Below are positions 34,841 to 47,119 of a stretch of DNA of 64,000 bases, one piece after another. Each line of letters starts with the position of its first letter. Positions within the stretch are counted from its first letter, which is position 1. The DNA lies in assembly GCA_030737835.1 (NCBI GenBank), contig JAUJYN010000025.1:1302001-1366000 (forward strand). Direction: 5' to 3'. The notes beneath the pieces are model-generated. The model made no database searches. It worked only from the letters and a program-made list of their open reading frames with translations, and had not been told where the DNA came from. The stretch comes from Acorus gramineus (lineage: Eukaryota; Streptophyta; Magnoliopsida; Acorales; Acoraceae). Both the position numbers and the translations under genes were made by a program.

Positions 34841-37626
34841 TGTCACGCCCCAGGGCGGCCGTCCCCGAGACGTGGCAATAATGAAATATCAGCTATCAAT
34901 ACATGAGGTCAATAAAGACTCCAACAACAACACACAAGGTGGCAAAGCAAAGATAATGATAACTGATTGAAAAGCGGAAGCATAATATATAAACAATGTC
35001 TGTAAACCAAAAACATTATTACAGACTCGAATATACAATCACTGTCTTGTGAGAGCCAAGTCTAGACCAAATAAAATACAACCTGTGCCACATGCACGAT
35101 TTACAATACATAAAATGACTCTAGGACTGCTGACAACCTCGCACTCGCCACCCGCCGGAAGAACGCTCCACGCCCATAAGACCACGCCACAGGGAAGCTC
35201 CAGCTCCACGCCCAACACTGCCCCTGAAAAGAAACAGTATGCGAGGGGTGAGCTACAAGCTCAGTGAGTGGCTGGAAACCAATCACCATACAACAGTTCA
35301 ATACTAAAGCAATTTCCTTTCAAGGAAAACATGGGTGGAAACCCATGGATAATAGGGTCACACGGCGGCGAGACTAACCTCAACCTCACCCTCACTCCCG
35401 GAGGAAGACTCTTGGGACTTTTGGGGAGAGACCATACCGTTGGTCGAAGAGATGCGGAATTACTGGTCCACACAACACTACTGAATCACCAACCTCACCC
35501 TCACCCTCACTCCCGGAGGGAGACTCTTGGGTCTCTTGGGAGAGACCATACCGTTGGTCGATGAGACCTGAAATTACTGGTCTATACAACGCTACTGAAA
35601 CATCTACATCGGGATAGCTGCCCAACGATGTCTTTGAACATCGATACACAACCGTACCCAACAATTATGGGAACGGACGAAAAATGAATGGGTCACACGG
35701 CGACGTGTCTTCACCTCATCCTCATCCTCACCCCTTAGAGGTGACATAGGACTTTTGAAAGAGACTTAGACTGCTCTACACCCTTGGTCCACCGGTAGCC
35801 CTTTCCCCGGGTAGTCACTACCTGGTATACTCCCACGATCAGTACGCTTCCGAACGCCTCGGTGGTACCTACGGATGGGAGCCCTCTGTCAGGACAGCTT
35901 TTCCAACACCGGAAAGTTCCTACATCGGATCCAACGAAGGGGAGAACGATTCCACGCTCGCAATATCATTCGTTAGCCCTCTCCTGGGTAGCCTCTACTT
36001 GGTACACTCCCACGATCAGTACGCTCCCGAACGCATCGGTGGTACCTACGGATGGGAGCCCTCTGTCAAGACAGCTACAACCCGGGCCTCTTCATCATGG
36101 ATGACATTGGGAGTAAACATTCCATGTTCGCAAAGCGAACCCAATGGAAAAACAACTACTCTCGATAATCACATATCGATGATATCGAATACTATTGCAC
36201 TCCCACATGGTTGCGTCGCTCGGACACAAGGGGGGGGGGTTGCCTCTGCTCTCACGCAGAAATAATCCCAAGGCACATAACCCAACAGGCGGTTCATATA
36301 CACACCTAGCACGGGTAGGCCTAGCTTAATGCCCCAACTACCGGCTTAACAAAACCGATAAGATAATGAATTCTCCTGAATTCCAAACGAGTGCATCGCT
36401 CGGATGCACGGGGGCGATTACATCGCTAGCGCTCTAACTAATAAGGTACAACCCGACAACGGGTCATACCCACGCCTATTCCAGATAGGCCTATCAGTTT
36501 TTAACATGCGCAAATATATATATATCCAGGAGAATTATATCTAGCTATGTGCATGAACCATATGCACAATCATCTAATAATTGACCATAAAGGTGACCCC
36601 TAACATGGATTTACATCATAAACAACAATTCATACAACATTCATACATGGTATGGCCCACTTAAACATGCATACGTGGCCATTAATCATATAAGCACACA
36701 AGGCATAACTTAAGCATGCGTTGGATATCACCAACTTAAAAGAAAGGGTCAAGCGCGATCTCGCGCATTAACAGGTGCATGCCAATATTCCAAACGAACC
36801 TGAGTCGAGTAGGAAATCGCATCTACTTACTCAGTTCGTTAAGAGGGAGAGGGCGAGAGAGATCATCATCTCATGAAGCTGGTCATAGCTTTGCCCCATT
36901 AGCATGGGCGCAACAACTACACCACGCCCTCGAGTCTTATCGCAAGGGAATATTAGGCAGGTGCCCGTTATTAACCCAGACTTAATCATGTTGGATATTT
37001 CCAATTTATATGGTGGGAGTAGTATTACAATACTACCTAAGGCATGCCATATTCTATACATCCATACACATTACAAAAATACATGCCCATACTAGAGGGG
37101 CGCATGCAACACAATCATTCATACATGAATACAATACATGTATATAAGCCTAGCATGCAAGATATCTAACATATTATAGCTTAAGCATGGCCATACTACT
37201 TATCTACACAAGTAGTATAGCTAAGGTGCCCCATCGATGCGCGACGCATGACTTCGCGCGTCGAGCGCATCTTGAGGGGGGGGGGATTGGATCAAACCAC
37301 TCACCGCAACCCGGGACCTCGCGCATCCCTTCCGACGAGATCTGCAAGGTAAGGGTATCAAATTTGGTGAGTAACAACACATTATAACACTTAGAAATTA
37401 CTAGAAATACCAAAGACTTAGACATGCACGCATACGGGCTCGCACGCATGCGAGCACGCGCGTACGCACGCATGCTCGAGTGCCCCAGCACCTACCCGAG
37501 CCCCTGGGCAGCCCCACGCATGCCCCAGCACGCGCACGCACGCGCACGCACGCGCGCGCGCGCACTGGCACCCAGCCGCGCGCCCAGACGCACTGCCCCG
37601 CGCGCCCGCGCACACTCGTGCGCACG
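34841..37626 (-). mobile_element. Partial B-like LTR
   Basis: It starts TGTCACGCCCCAGGGCGG and has the B block AAGACCACGCCACAGG near 35179. It also has a section (about 36130-36720) shared with the last element's LTR (55540-56040), including CAGAAATAATC and GGCGGTTCATA. Paired GAATTC and the GTGCAT-7nt-ATGCAC hairpin lie at 36368-36409. It stops in a GC-rich island where a plus-strand A element tail begins, so its other end is not present. Confidence 0.8.
36368..36409 (-). other. Paired GAATTC and variant hairpin
   Basis: GAATTC at 36368-36373 and 36378-36383 (4-nt spacing). Then GTGCAT (36391-36396), the 7-nt loop CGCTCGG and ATGCAC (36404-36409). Compared with CGCAT..ATGCG in A LTRs, both arms have changed together while pairing and loop length are kept. 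Confidence 0.7.
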
Positions 37627-40600
37627 TTCCGGTGCCGAGGCCCCTTGGGAGCTCGAGGACGCCTTGCGTGACGCGTATCCGCATCTCTTCCCTTCCTAGA
37701 TGTTTTTGCATTATTTTGAGGACAAAATTTCCTAAGGGGGGAAGAATGTTATATATGTGTCACTTTTAACCTTCTGGTAACCGTTGGACCATTCTGGCAG
37801 TTTTTCATTTTTTTTTTCCGTTTTCGGTCGGAACCACTAAAATTTCGGGCTATTAGCTATCGTCCTGAGATTGAGGGCTCCGATTGAAAATGTAACTGCA
37901 TATTATGTGCCCTGGTGCCACTCCAAGCCGCTCACGAAAATTTCGTCGAATTCCGGTAACGTTTCAGAATTTCACAGTTCCGGGGCGTATCCGGGTTTTG
38001 ATCGAGCGAGAAGTCATTGGGAGAGTTGACTTGGTCAAAGTGGGCCCATAGGCCTGGTCAAACCCTTTTGTTTTTATTTGTGGTTGAGTTGACCCAAGTC
38101 AAAACTCACTTAAACCCTCACTAATCCTTTCTTAGCCCTAATTAAACCTAGTTAGGCTAATCTAAGTGAGGGATTATATATAAGTGAGATCTAAAATATC
38201 TCCCCACTATTCATCTTCTTCCCCAAAATGATTCTCTCTCTGCCCTCTCTCTTTTTCCTCCATTAGAGCTAGTTAGAGGGCTTGAACCTTAAAACCCAAA
38301 GAAGAGAAAGGTAAGGGGAGCTCCCGATCAATCCACCGGTGGTTTCGGATTCGAATTTCGGTGTGTTTAGCCCCCTCTTATCCCCTCTTTTCTCCTCTGA
38401 TTTCAGCCCCTTTGAAGGCTGAGGAAGAGCTTGGTGGTGGAGGTCTTTGGGGAGGCATTTCGGTGCACGAAGAGCTCCCGGTTTCCTTCCTTTCCTTCCC
38501 TTTCCTTGGGTAAGCCTTCTTTCCTTCCTTTTCTTGCTTAGATGCTTGTTAGGAGGGTAGTTTTGAGGGCTGGTGGCTCTTGGTGGCTGTTGGTGGTGGT
38601 TGGAGGCCATCGGTGGCCGGTGGGTGGTGGTGGAGTGGCTCGGGCAGGGTGGTGGGCTGTCCCGGGTAGGCTGGTAGGCAGGCAGGGCAGCACAGGCAGG
38701 GCAGCACAGGCAGTGCTGGCCGGGCAGCGTGGGCGTGCGCGCGGGTGGAGCTCGGTTCGGGCGCATGCGGGCAGCGGCGTGCGCAGGCAGGCAGGCGCAG
38801 GCGATCAGGCGCAGGCAGGCATGCGAGCTGCGGACAGGCGCGCTGGGCGCGTGCTGACGGGCTCGCTGGGCGCGTGCGGTCGGGCGCGCTGGGCGCAGTG
38901 CGCGGCGTGCGCGCGAAACGCTGCGCAGGGGCGCGTGGGCGAGCAGTCGGTGCGAGCGGGGAGTGTGAGCGGGCAGGTGTGCGGGCGCTGCGCTGGGGCG
39001 CAGTGCGGGGCGCTGCGCTGGGGTGCAGTGCGGGCGGGCGCACGTGAGCCGGTGGTACGCACGGGGTGCGCGCAGAGCGAGGCGATGGCGCGACTAGGCG
39101 AGCGGTGGTGCGCGCGGGGTGCGCGCGAGGCGAGAAGATGGGGCGCAGGGTGTGCGGGTGTGCGCGCGGGTTGCTGCGCTGGGGCGCAGTGAGCGCGCGG
39201 TGCACCCGGGAGGTCTTGGCAGGGTGTCCGGGCGTGCGGGCTGGGCTCGGCAAGGCATCTGGGTGCGCAGGCCGGGGCTCGGCTGTGCGCCCGGGGCTGG
39301 TGGCCGTGCGTGCGGCTACCCGGGGGTTCGGGAATGAGTTGGGGTGCTCGGGCTCGCGTGCGTACAGGCCGTATGTACGCTTGTCCGAGTGTTGTGTATT
39401 TTTAATGTATTTTTGGGTTTATTTGTGTATTTTACTCACCGATTTGATTACCCTATCTTGCAGATCTTGACGGACGGTCGCGCGACGACCCGGCTACCGG
39501 TGAGTGGGACAATCCAACCCAGTAGGGAGGCGTTATATGCACTTGGGCGTGTACCGTCCTCCCCTGGGGCACCATGGATTTATATTAACTGTTGTAATGT
39601 GTAATCCATGTGATCATGATAAAATGTAGTATGCATGCTACCCTAGACTTTGTATGTTAGGGACTTGCACCCTTAGGATATGTGTAAGAGCCATGCATCC
39701 TGTCACCCTGTTCTCATGCTAGGAAGCCTCGGCCTATGCATGTGTCCTACTAGTTTAATTTGTTAAATTAAATGCTAGCATATGTTTAATTGCATGCCTT
39801 AGATAATATTATAGGGAGGGGCCTTGCGAGGTCAACATTGAGACCCGGGTTAGGGTACTCCGTGTTCTTTGTTTGGTTGTCGGGATGTCCTATATCGGGA
39901 CCTCACGCTGCCCTCCCAAGGTTTCTTTCCCAATAATATTATACCCTTGTTATTATTATTATTATGCATGTTCCCCGCATCTTGGTTATGCGCCCTGGAG
40001 GAATTCTGAGGAATTCATGTCATTAGAGTTGTTGAGATGTGTTTGTCAGCGGATCCGAGTGGATCATATGCGATGGATAGGCTGATCTGTTCCCTTCATT
40101 GGATCCTTTAGAGACTACCCCGGCGTAGAGAGACTGTCCCGTGCAGGGGCTCCCATCAGTAGGCACCTCCTGATCTTGGACTCGGACTGTGCTGAATGTG
40201 GGAGTGGCCAAACAGCCTACGGAGTGGGGAGAGACTATCGGTGGACCAAGGGCGACCATCAGCCTAGTCAGTCCCAATATCCTATGTCACCTATTGAGGG
40301 GTGAGGGTGAGGGTGTGGTGGGTTGGCGATGTAGCGACCCACTGGATTGTTAGTCCCAATATCCTATGTCACCTATTGAGGGGTGAGGGTGAGGGTGTAG
40401 TGGGTTGGCGATAGCGACCCACTGGCCTGTATAGCTGTTGCCATTTTATGGCTTTTAATAATGAGATTGTGGATTAATAAGATCTGGTGGTTAATATATA
40501 TTGTGATGCATGGGTTGTGCTGTTCACTGAGCGTGTGGCTCACCCCTCGCATAATATTTTTCTCCAAAGTCATCTGAGTCGGATCCGGAGGAGGAGCTCC

Positions 40601-40957
40601 CCGAGGGACTTCATCAGTAGCGGAGTAGCGCCACGTCCCACGAGTATCAGAGGCTATCAGCATCCCTTGTGATTGTATGTATTTATTCCGTGCTTGGGCA
40701 CGCGTCTGTGTATTATTGGATGTCTTTGTATATATTGGCTCTCACAGGACAGTTGATTATGTATCGAGTCTGTAATATGTTTTTGGATTACAGATTCAGT
40801 CTTTTAGCTTTTTTTGTTGTATATATCATGTCAGCCCTGCTTTTGTTGTCTTTGTTGTCGTTTTAGTAGTTGTGTGAGTATATTATTGAACTCCTGTTTA
40901 CTGATATCATATATACACTTGCCGCGTCCCGGGGTCGGCCGGCCCTGGGGCGTGACA
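37627..40957 (+). mobile_element. 3' tail of an A-type element: pol end, PPT and LTR
   Basis: 37627-37699 encodes the last residues of a chromodomain like that at 9194 (RSGAEAPWELEDALRDAYPH, then LFPS). The polypurine tract AAGGGGGGAAGAA is at 37734-37746 and the 3' LTR runs 37747-40957 (TGTTATATATGTGTCAC to CTGGGGCGTGACA, 3211 bp). The rest of the element is not present on the left, where a B-like LTR abuts in a GC-rich island. The LTR has TATATATAA at 38175, GTCGCGCGAC at 39477-39486 and a duplicated (GGGTGA) block at 40270/40352. Fossil, incomplete. Confidence 0.88.
38175..38183 (+). promoter_or_regulatory. TATA-like motif in an A LTR
   Basis: TATATATAA followed by GTGAGATCTAAAATATC and CACTATTCATCTTC, matching the context of the motif at 11872. 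A motif-based promoter prediction only. Confidence 0.4.
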
Positions 40958-41306
40958 TCAACTGTCCTGTGAGAGCCAATATATATACAACGACATCAAA
41001 ATACAAACGTGTGCCCAAGCACGGATAACCAATACATACAATCAAGAAGGGGGATGCTGATGGCCTCTCACTCGCAGAACGCGACGCTGCTCCGCTACTG
41101 AGGATGTGCCTCGGGGAGCTCCTCCTTCAGATACGACTCAGATATCACTGGAGAAAAATATATGCGAGGGGTGAGCCACACGCTCAGTGAATAGCACAAC
41201 CCATGCATCACAATTCATATTAACCTCATATAATTTATAACCCCTAGCACGGGAGCAACTACACATTCTCGTGGGTCGTTTCATCGCCAACCCACCTCCC
41301 CCCCTC

Positions 41307-44300
41307 TGTTGTGCCTGTGTCATTTGGAGCGCTCTGTTTGAAAATTTGGGTACATAATTTTTTTTTCCTAGAAGTTATGTATTCCTGATTTGGTATTTGG
41401 ATTTGATTTTGTTAAAATCCAAGATGAAGAGGTTTAAATATGATTTTATTATAAGATGTCCAGTTTTGAGTTAGCTTTCGCACAGAAGTGGAATTAGATC
41501 AACTGGATTCTTGTAGTAAAAGTTATGGGTATTTTTCCAAGTATACCCCGGGGAGGGAAATTCTGGCAGCAGCCCTGTTCCATGTTTAGCTCTAATTTCG
41601 GAATAGCTAGAGGGATTATTTGATCTTGGCATAAACATAAAATTTGTAGATAATCCTCTTGGCTTTCCAACGGACTTGGAATTGAGCAATTCGGAGCTGT
41701 ATTGAGGAAGTTATGGCTGTTCCAGTGAAGCTTGCGCAGAATTTCTGGTCAAAGGGTGACTTAGTCTTTTCCCCTTTAGATATTTTGGGTGATAAATATC
41801 TCTCTCTCTCTCTCTCTCTCCCCTCCCAAACCCCCACGTCGACTTCACATTGCACTCCTTCTCTCTTTTCAAACACACCCCCCCATGTGTTTGTTTTAAA
41901 TCCCCAATGAGAAGGAGGAGGTGGAGGAGGAGGTGTTGGTGAGTTTTGTGTGGTGGTTGCTTGTTTCTTCCCTTCTCTCAAGCTCCCTCTCATAATCCTT
42001 CCCCCTGATTTTTGGCTGAAGAGGAGGCTGAGGAGGTGGTGGTAGTGGTGGTGGCGGTTGAGGTGGTCGCGGGTGCGTCGAGGGCCCCCGAGCCTCCCCC
42101 TTTCATTCCCCTCCAAAGGTGAGCCTTTCCCCTCCTTTTTCTTGATTTTTATGGCTTAGGGTTGGTTGGGAGGGTCATGCATGTTGGGTAGATGTGTTAG
42201 GGTGTGTGTGAGGGGTTGGGAAGGGTTAAAATGGGGTTAGGGTTGGCTGGGCGCGCATCGCGAGCTGTCTTCGCGCGTGCGCGCGCAAGCGCGTGCAAGA
42301 GGGCGCTGGCAGGCGCGAGCGTGCGTGCACGCGGAGTAGGCGCCTGGGCATGCGCCTGGGCGCGGGGATGGGGACCAGTGCGCGCGTGCGGGTTCGTGCG
42401 CGTGCTGGGGCGTGCGCGGGGGCGCGGGCTGGACGCGCGTGCGGCAGAGCGTCTGGGCGCGCGGGCAGGCGCGCGGCAGTGCGCCGAAGGTGCTGGGGTG
42501 CGTGCGTGCGTGCGCATTCGTGCGTGCACGTGCGGGGTGGGGGGGGGGGCATGCGTGTGGCTGCCCAAGGGTTCGGGTAGGTGTCGGGAACTCGGACTCG
42601 CGTGCGTATGTACGTGCTCGCATGCGTGCGAGCCCGTATGCATGCTTGTCCGAGTATGGGGTTTTCTAATGATTTCTATGTGTAAATTGTGTTGTTACTC
42701 ACCAAGTCGGATGCCCCTACCTTGCAGATCTCGTCGGATGGGATGCGCGAGGTCCCGGGTTGTAAGGTGAGTGGTTTGATTCCAATCCCCCCCCCCTCTC
42801 CAGGGATGCGCTCGACCCGCATAGACGCGCGTCCCGCATCGATGGGCCCCTAGCTAAATTGTGTAGACACCTGTGCATGCCTGATTATTATGATGTATCC
42901 ATGCCACCTTAGACTATGTATGCTAGGGATACGCACCCTTATATCATGTATAGCGGCCTATGCATGTTTAGTAATCTTGTCCTTAATTGGAAAACCCCGA
43001 CTATGCATATTCCCATTTAGTTTAATTTATTTAAATCATGATGGGATTATGTGATTATACTGTTGTAAGCATGCCTTAGGGAATATTATAACCTTGTGGC
43101 TATAATATATGTCTCCCCACATCTTAGTTATGCGCCTTGGAGGAATTCTTGAGAATTCATGTCATTAGAAATGTTAGGAAGCGTTGTCGACGGATCCAAG
43201 AGGATCGCATGCGTGTGGGTAGGCTGTTTCTCTTCCCTTCATTGGATCCGTGTAGGGACTCCCCAGCATTAGACAGGCTGTCCTGACAGAGGGCTCCCAT
43301 CTGTAGGTACCTCCGATGCGTCGGACTGTGCTGATCGTGGGAGTAGACCAGGTGAGCTACGGAGTGGAGGAGAGGCTATCGGTGGACCAAGGGTGATTAA
43401 CAGCCTAGTCAGTCCCAAAAGACCATGTCACCCCTTCGAGGGTGAGGGTGAGGGTGAGGGTGGGGTGGGTCAGCGATGTTACAACCTACTAGCTTGTGTA
43501 GTTACTCCCGTTTAGGAACTATGACTACTTTAAGGTTAATATGAGTGTGTTGGTTGTTGTTATGCATGTGTGTGATATCTCGATAAGCGAGTATCGAGAG
43601 TGGTTGTTTTCCTTTGGGTTTCGCTTTGCGAACATGGGATCATTCTCCCCTTCGTTGGATCCGATGTAGGAACTCCCCGGCGTTGGCTATACCTGTCAGA
43701 GGACTAGGCGGAGGCCACGAGGGTGGGAGAGGCTACCGGTGGACCAAGGGTGTAGAGCGGTGAGTTGAGGAGATCGGGTTGTAGATACTACCCGGGAGAG
43801 GGTTAATGAATGATGTCGCGAGCGTGGAATCGTTCTCCCCTTCGTTGGATCCGTGTAGTGACATCCCCGGCGTTAGACAGGCTGTCCTGACAGAGGGCTC
43901 CCATCTGTAGGTACCTCTGATGTGTTCGGACAGTGCTGATCGTGGGAGTATACCAGGTAAGCTACGGAGCGGGGAGAGGCTACCGGTGGACCAGGGGTGT
44001 AGAGCAGTCTAAGTCTCTTCCAAAGTCCCAAGATGTCTCCTTTCAGGAGTGAGGGTGTGGATGAGGCGAAGACGCGTCGCCTCGTGACCCATTCGTTGTT
44101 CGACCTATCCCATAGATGTTGGGTCCGGTCTCGTGATGGATGTTGAAGGACATCGATGGGCGATTATCTAGATGTAGATGACCCAGTAGTCTTGAGTGGA
44201 CCAGTAAATCCTGGTCTCTTCGATCGACGGTATGGTCTCTAGACCAGTAAATCCGGATCTCTTCGATCGACGGTATGGTCTCTCCCCATAAGTCCCAAAA

Positions 44301-44866
44301 GACTCCCTCCGGGAGTGAGGGTGGGTGAGGTTGGTCGCGCCGCCGCGTGACCCAGTTATCCATGGGTTGCTACCCATGTTTTTCCTTGAAAAGGAGAACT
44401 GATTGTGTATTGAATTGTAGAATGGTGATTGGTTTCCAGCCACTCACTGAGCTTGTAGCTCACCCCTCGCATACTGTTTCTTTTCAGGGGCAGTGTTGGG
44501 CGTGGAGCTGGAGCTTCCTGTGGCGTGGTCTTATGGGCGTGGAGCGTTCTGTCGGCGGGTGGCATGTGAGAGGCTGTCAGCATTCCTAGAGTCATTTTAT
44601 GCTTTGTAAATCGTGCATGTGGCACAGGTTGTATTTTCTTTGGTCTAGACTTGGCTTTCACAGGACATTGATTGTGTATACGGGTCTGTAATAATGTTTT
44701 TGTTTTACAGACATTGTTATATATTATGCTTCCGCTTTTCAGTCAGTTATCATTATCTTGCTTTGCCGCCTTGTGTATTGTTGTTGGTGTCCTTATTGAC
44801 CTCAGGTATTGATAGATGATATTATATTTTATTTTGCCACGTCTCGGGGACGCCTGGGGCGTGACA
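41307..44866 (+). mobile_element. Solo B-type LTR, target duplication CCCTC
   Basis: It begins TGTTGTGCCTGTGTCATT and ends GCCTGGGGCGTGACA after TTGCCACGTCTCGGGG, 3560 bp. CCCTC flanks both sides exactly (41302-41306 and 44867-44871), though the target is a CCCTCA repeat. This is the best full-length reference for the B LTR: AT-rich head, GC island (42250-42560), paired GAATTC near 43145, (GGGTGA)n, and the B tail with GGAGCTTCCTGTGGCGTGGTC. Confidence 0.92.
43438..43470 (+). repeat. G-rich (GGGTGA)n tract
   Basis: Four consecutive GGGTGA units followed by GGGTGGGGTGGG give at least four G3 runs with 3-nt loops, fitting the G-quadruplex pattern. Shorter tracts of the same kind occur at the matching place in nearly all LTRs here. 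Confidence 0.8.
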
Positions 44867-46881
44867 CCCTCACCCTCACCCCTAGGGGTGACATGGGCCT
44901 CTTCTGGCATACTAGACCGCTCTCCACCCCTGGTCCACCCGGTAGCCTCTCCCACCCTCGTAGCCTCCACCTAGTCCACTCCCACTATCAGTACTGTCCG
45001 ACACATCGGAGGTACCTACGGACGGGAGCCCTCTGTCAGGTCAGCCATCGCCGGGGAGTTCCTACATCGGATCCAACCAAAAGGAGAAGACAACCTACTC
45101 ACACGGATACGATCCTCATGGATCCGTCGACACCGATTGTAACTCTACTAATGTCATGAATTCTCAAGAATTCCTCCAGGGTGCATAACTAAGATGCGGG
45201 GAAACATATATTATAACAACTGGGTTATAATATTCTCTAAGGCATGCTTATAACTATATGCTCGCATTTTCATTTAATTAGATTAAACTAGATGGGAACA
45301 TGCATAGTTCAGGGCTTGGTGTCTAGGCATGCATAGGCCTCTATACATGATATATGGGTGCATATCCCTAGCATACAAAGTCTAAGGTGGCATGGATACA
45401 ACATAATAATCATGCATGCATAGCTTTACATTTATTACATGTTAATACACAACTATGGTGCCCCAGGGGAGGGCAATGCATGCCTACGTCCATCGAACGC
45501 CTCACTACTGGTTGGATTGTCCCACTCACCGAAGCCCGGGTCGTCGCGTGACCGTCCGTCAAGATCTGCAAGACATGGGCATTCAATATGGTGAGTAAAC
45601 TACACAAATACATAAGAAATTTACTAGAAATACCCAATACTCGGACAAGCATGCATACGGGCCAGCACGCACGCGAGCACGCGCGTACGCACGCGAGTCC
45701 GAGTGCCCCGACACCCTCCCGAACCCACGGGCAGCCATACGCATGGCCCCCCGCACGAGCACTCATGAATGCGCACTCCCGCACGCGCCCCTGTGCCCCG
45801 GGCGCACTGCCGCGCCCTTGCCCGCACGCACCGCGCGTCCAGCCCTGCGCGTACCCGCGCGTACTGCGCCCCTGCGCAGCATTCCGCGCGCACGCCCGCG
45901 CGACAGCGCGTACGCGCGCGCACCCACCAGCGCGCCCGTCTGCGCGCGCCAGCGCCCGACTGCGCGCGCAGACGCGCGCGCACGCGCGCGGATGACTCCG
46001 CACGCGCGCCCGAGCCCTTTCCACCCCCTCCACATCCCACCCTCACCCCCCTAACACCCATGCAAGCATGTATAACCATTTAAACATCCTAAACAAGCAT
46101 CTAACCTAGCTAGGAGAGGAGAATGACTTACCCAAAGAGAGGAAGAACAAAGGGAGGAACTCGGGTGCCCTTCGCGCACCGAAATGCCACCACCAAGACC
46201 ACCACCACTAAGCCCTCTCTCAGCCCTCAAAATGGCTGAAGACAGGGGGGAAAGGAAGCCATGAGAGGAGGTAGAGAAAGGGGAAATCCAAAACAAAAAC
46301 CATACAAGGGTAGATCTCACCCTTACCAATCTTTTTCCCTTCTAGGGCTTCCTTTTTCTTCTCCTCCTACTAGCTCCAATGGGGGAAAAAAGAAGAGGGA
46401 GTGAGTGAGTGGAGAAGAGAAGAGAAGGGAAGGGGAGAGAAGGAAGGGGACTCCCACTTTAGGGCACACCCTCACACACACACACTCACACACACTCACT
46501 TTTGGTGCTTGACTTTAGGTCAACCCAACCACACAAAAACAAAAGGATTTGACCAAGTCAATGGTCAAACTTGACTTGGTCAAAGTCCTCTTTGACTTGG
46601 TCAAGTCCCCCTTTGACATTCCCACTTGGTCAAAACCCGGATACGATTCGGAACTGCCAAATTCTGAACGTTACCGGAATTCGATAAAATTTTCGTGAGT
46701 GAATTGAAATGGCGCCAGGACACATAATGTGCAGTTAGATTTTCAATCGGAGTTCTCAAGCTCATGATGATAGATAAAAGTCCAAAATTTTAGCGGTTCC
46801 GATCGAAAAAAGAAAAAGTTGAAAAACTGCCAGAATTGTCCTAAAGGTGACCAGAAGGATAAAAGTGACACATATATAACA

Positions 46882-47119
46882 AAATGTGTCCCTACAAAAT
46901 TACAGAACAACAGCTTACAAAAAAGAAGGCTTGTTAATACTCTTGAAATTATAAAAAAACAACAATTCAAAAAAATAATAATAACAACAACATACCTCAC
47001 AAAACTATGGAATTTTAGGGGTCATGTTGTGTATTTTGTGCTAACCTGAAATATAACACTTATATCAACAAAATACAAAAATAAGACATATAATGCAATC
47101 TTCATAGACAATGTTGAAT
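46882..47119. other. AT-rich, 3' flank of the FAR1-type pseudogene
   Basis: The stretch is A-rich on the plus strand with no LTR landmarks. It may be the untranslated 3' part or the far end of the MULE carrying the transposase, but I see no terminal repeat matching 52400-52493. Confidence 0.4.

Larger units (their letters stand above)
40958..46881 (-). mobile_element. Partial A-type LTR split by a nested B LTR
   Basis: 40958 resumes at about base 230 of a minus-strand A LTR (TCAACTGTCCTGTGAGAGCC). It is interrupted at 41307-44866 and continues to GTGACACATATATAACA at 46881. Landmarks: GAATTC pair near 45158, hairpin near 45182, GTCGCGTGAC near 45543, and GC island about 45660-45990. The plus-strand A LTR ending at 40957 appears to have landed in it; its first 230 bp are not adjacent on the left. 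Confidence 0.8.

Noticed and set aside
41471-42116. Minus-strand 166-codon ORF as a gene
   Set aside because: It is the head and leader of the solo B LTR read backwards; the GA-run gives the Arg-Glu repeat.
43438-43470. Interstitial telomere repeat
   Set aside because: The unit is GGGTGA, not the plant telomere unit TTTAGGG, and it occurs at a fixed place in each LTR.
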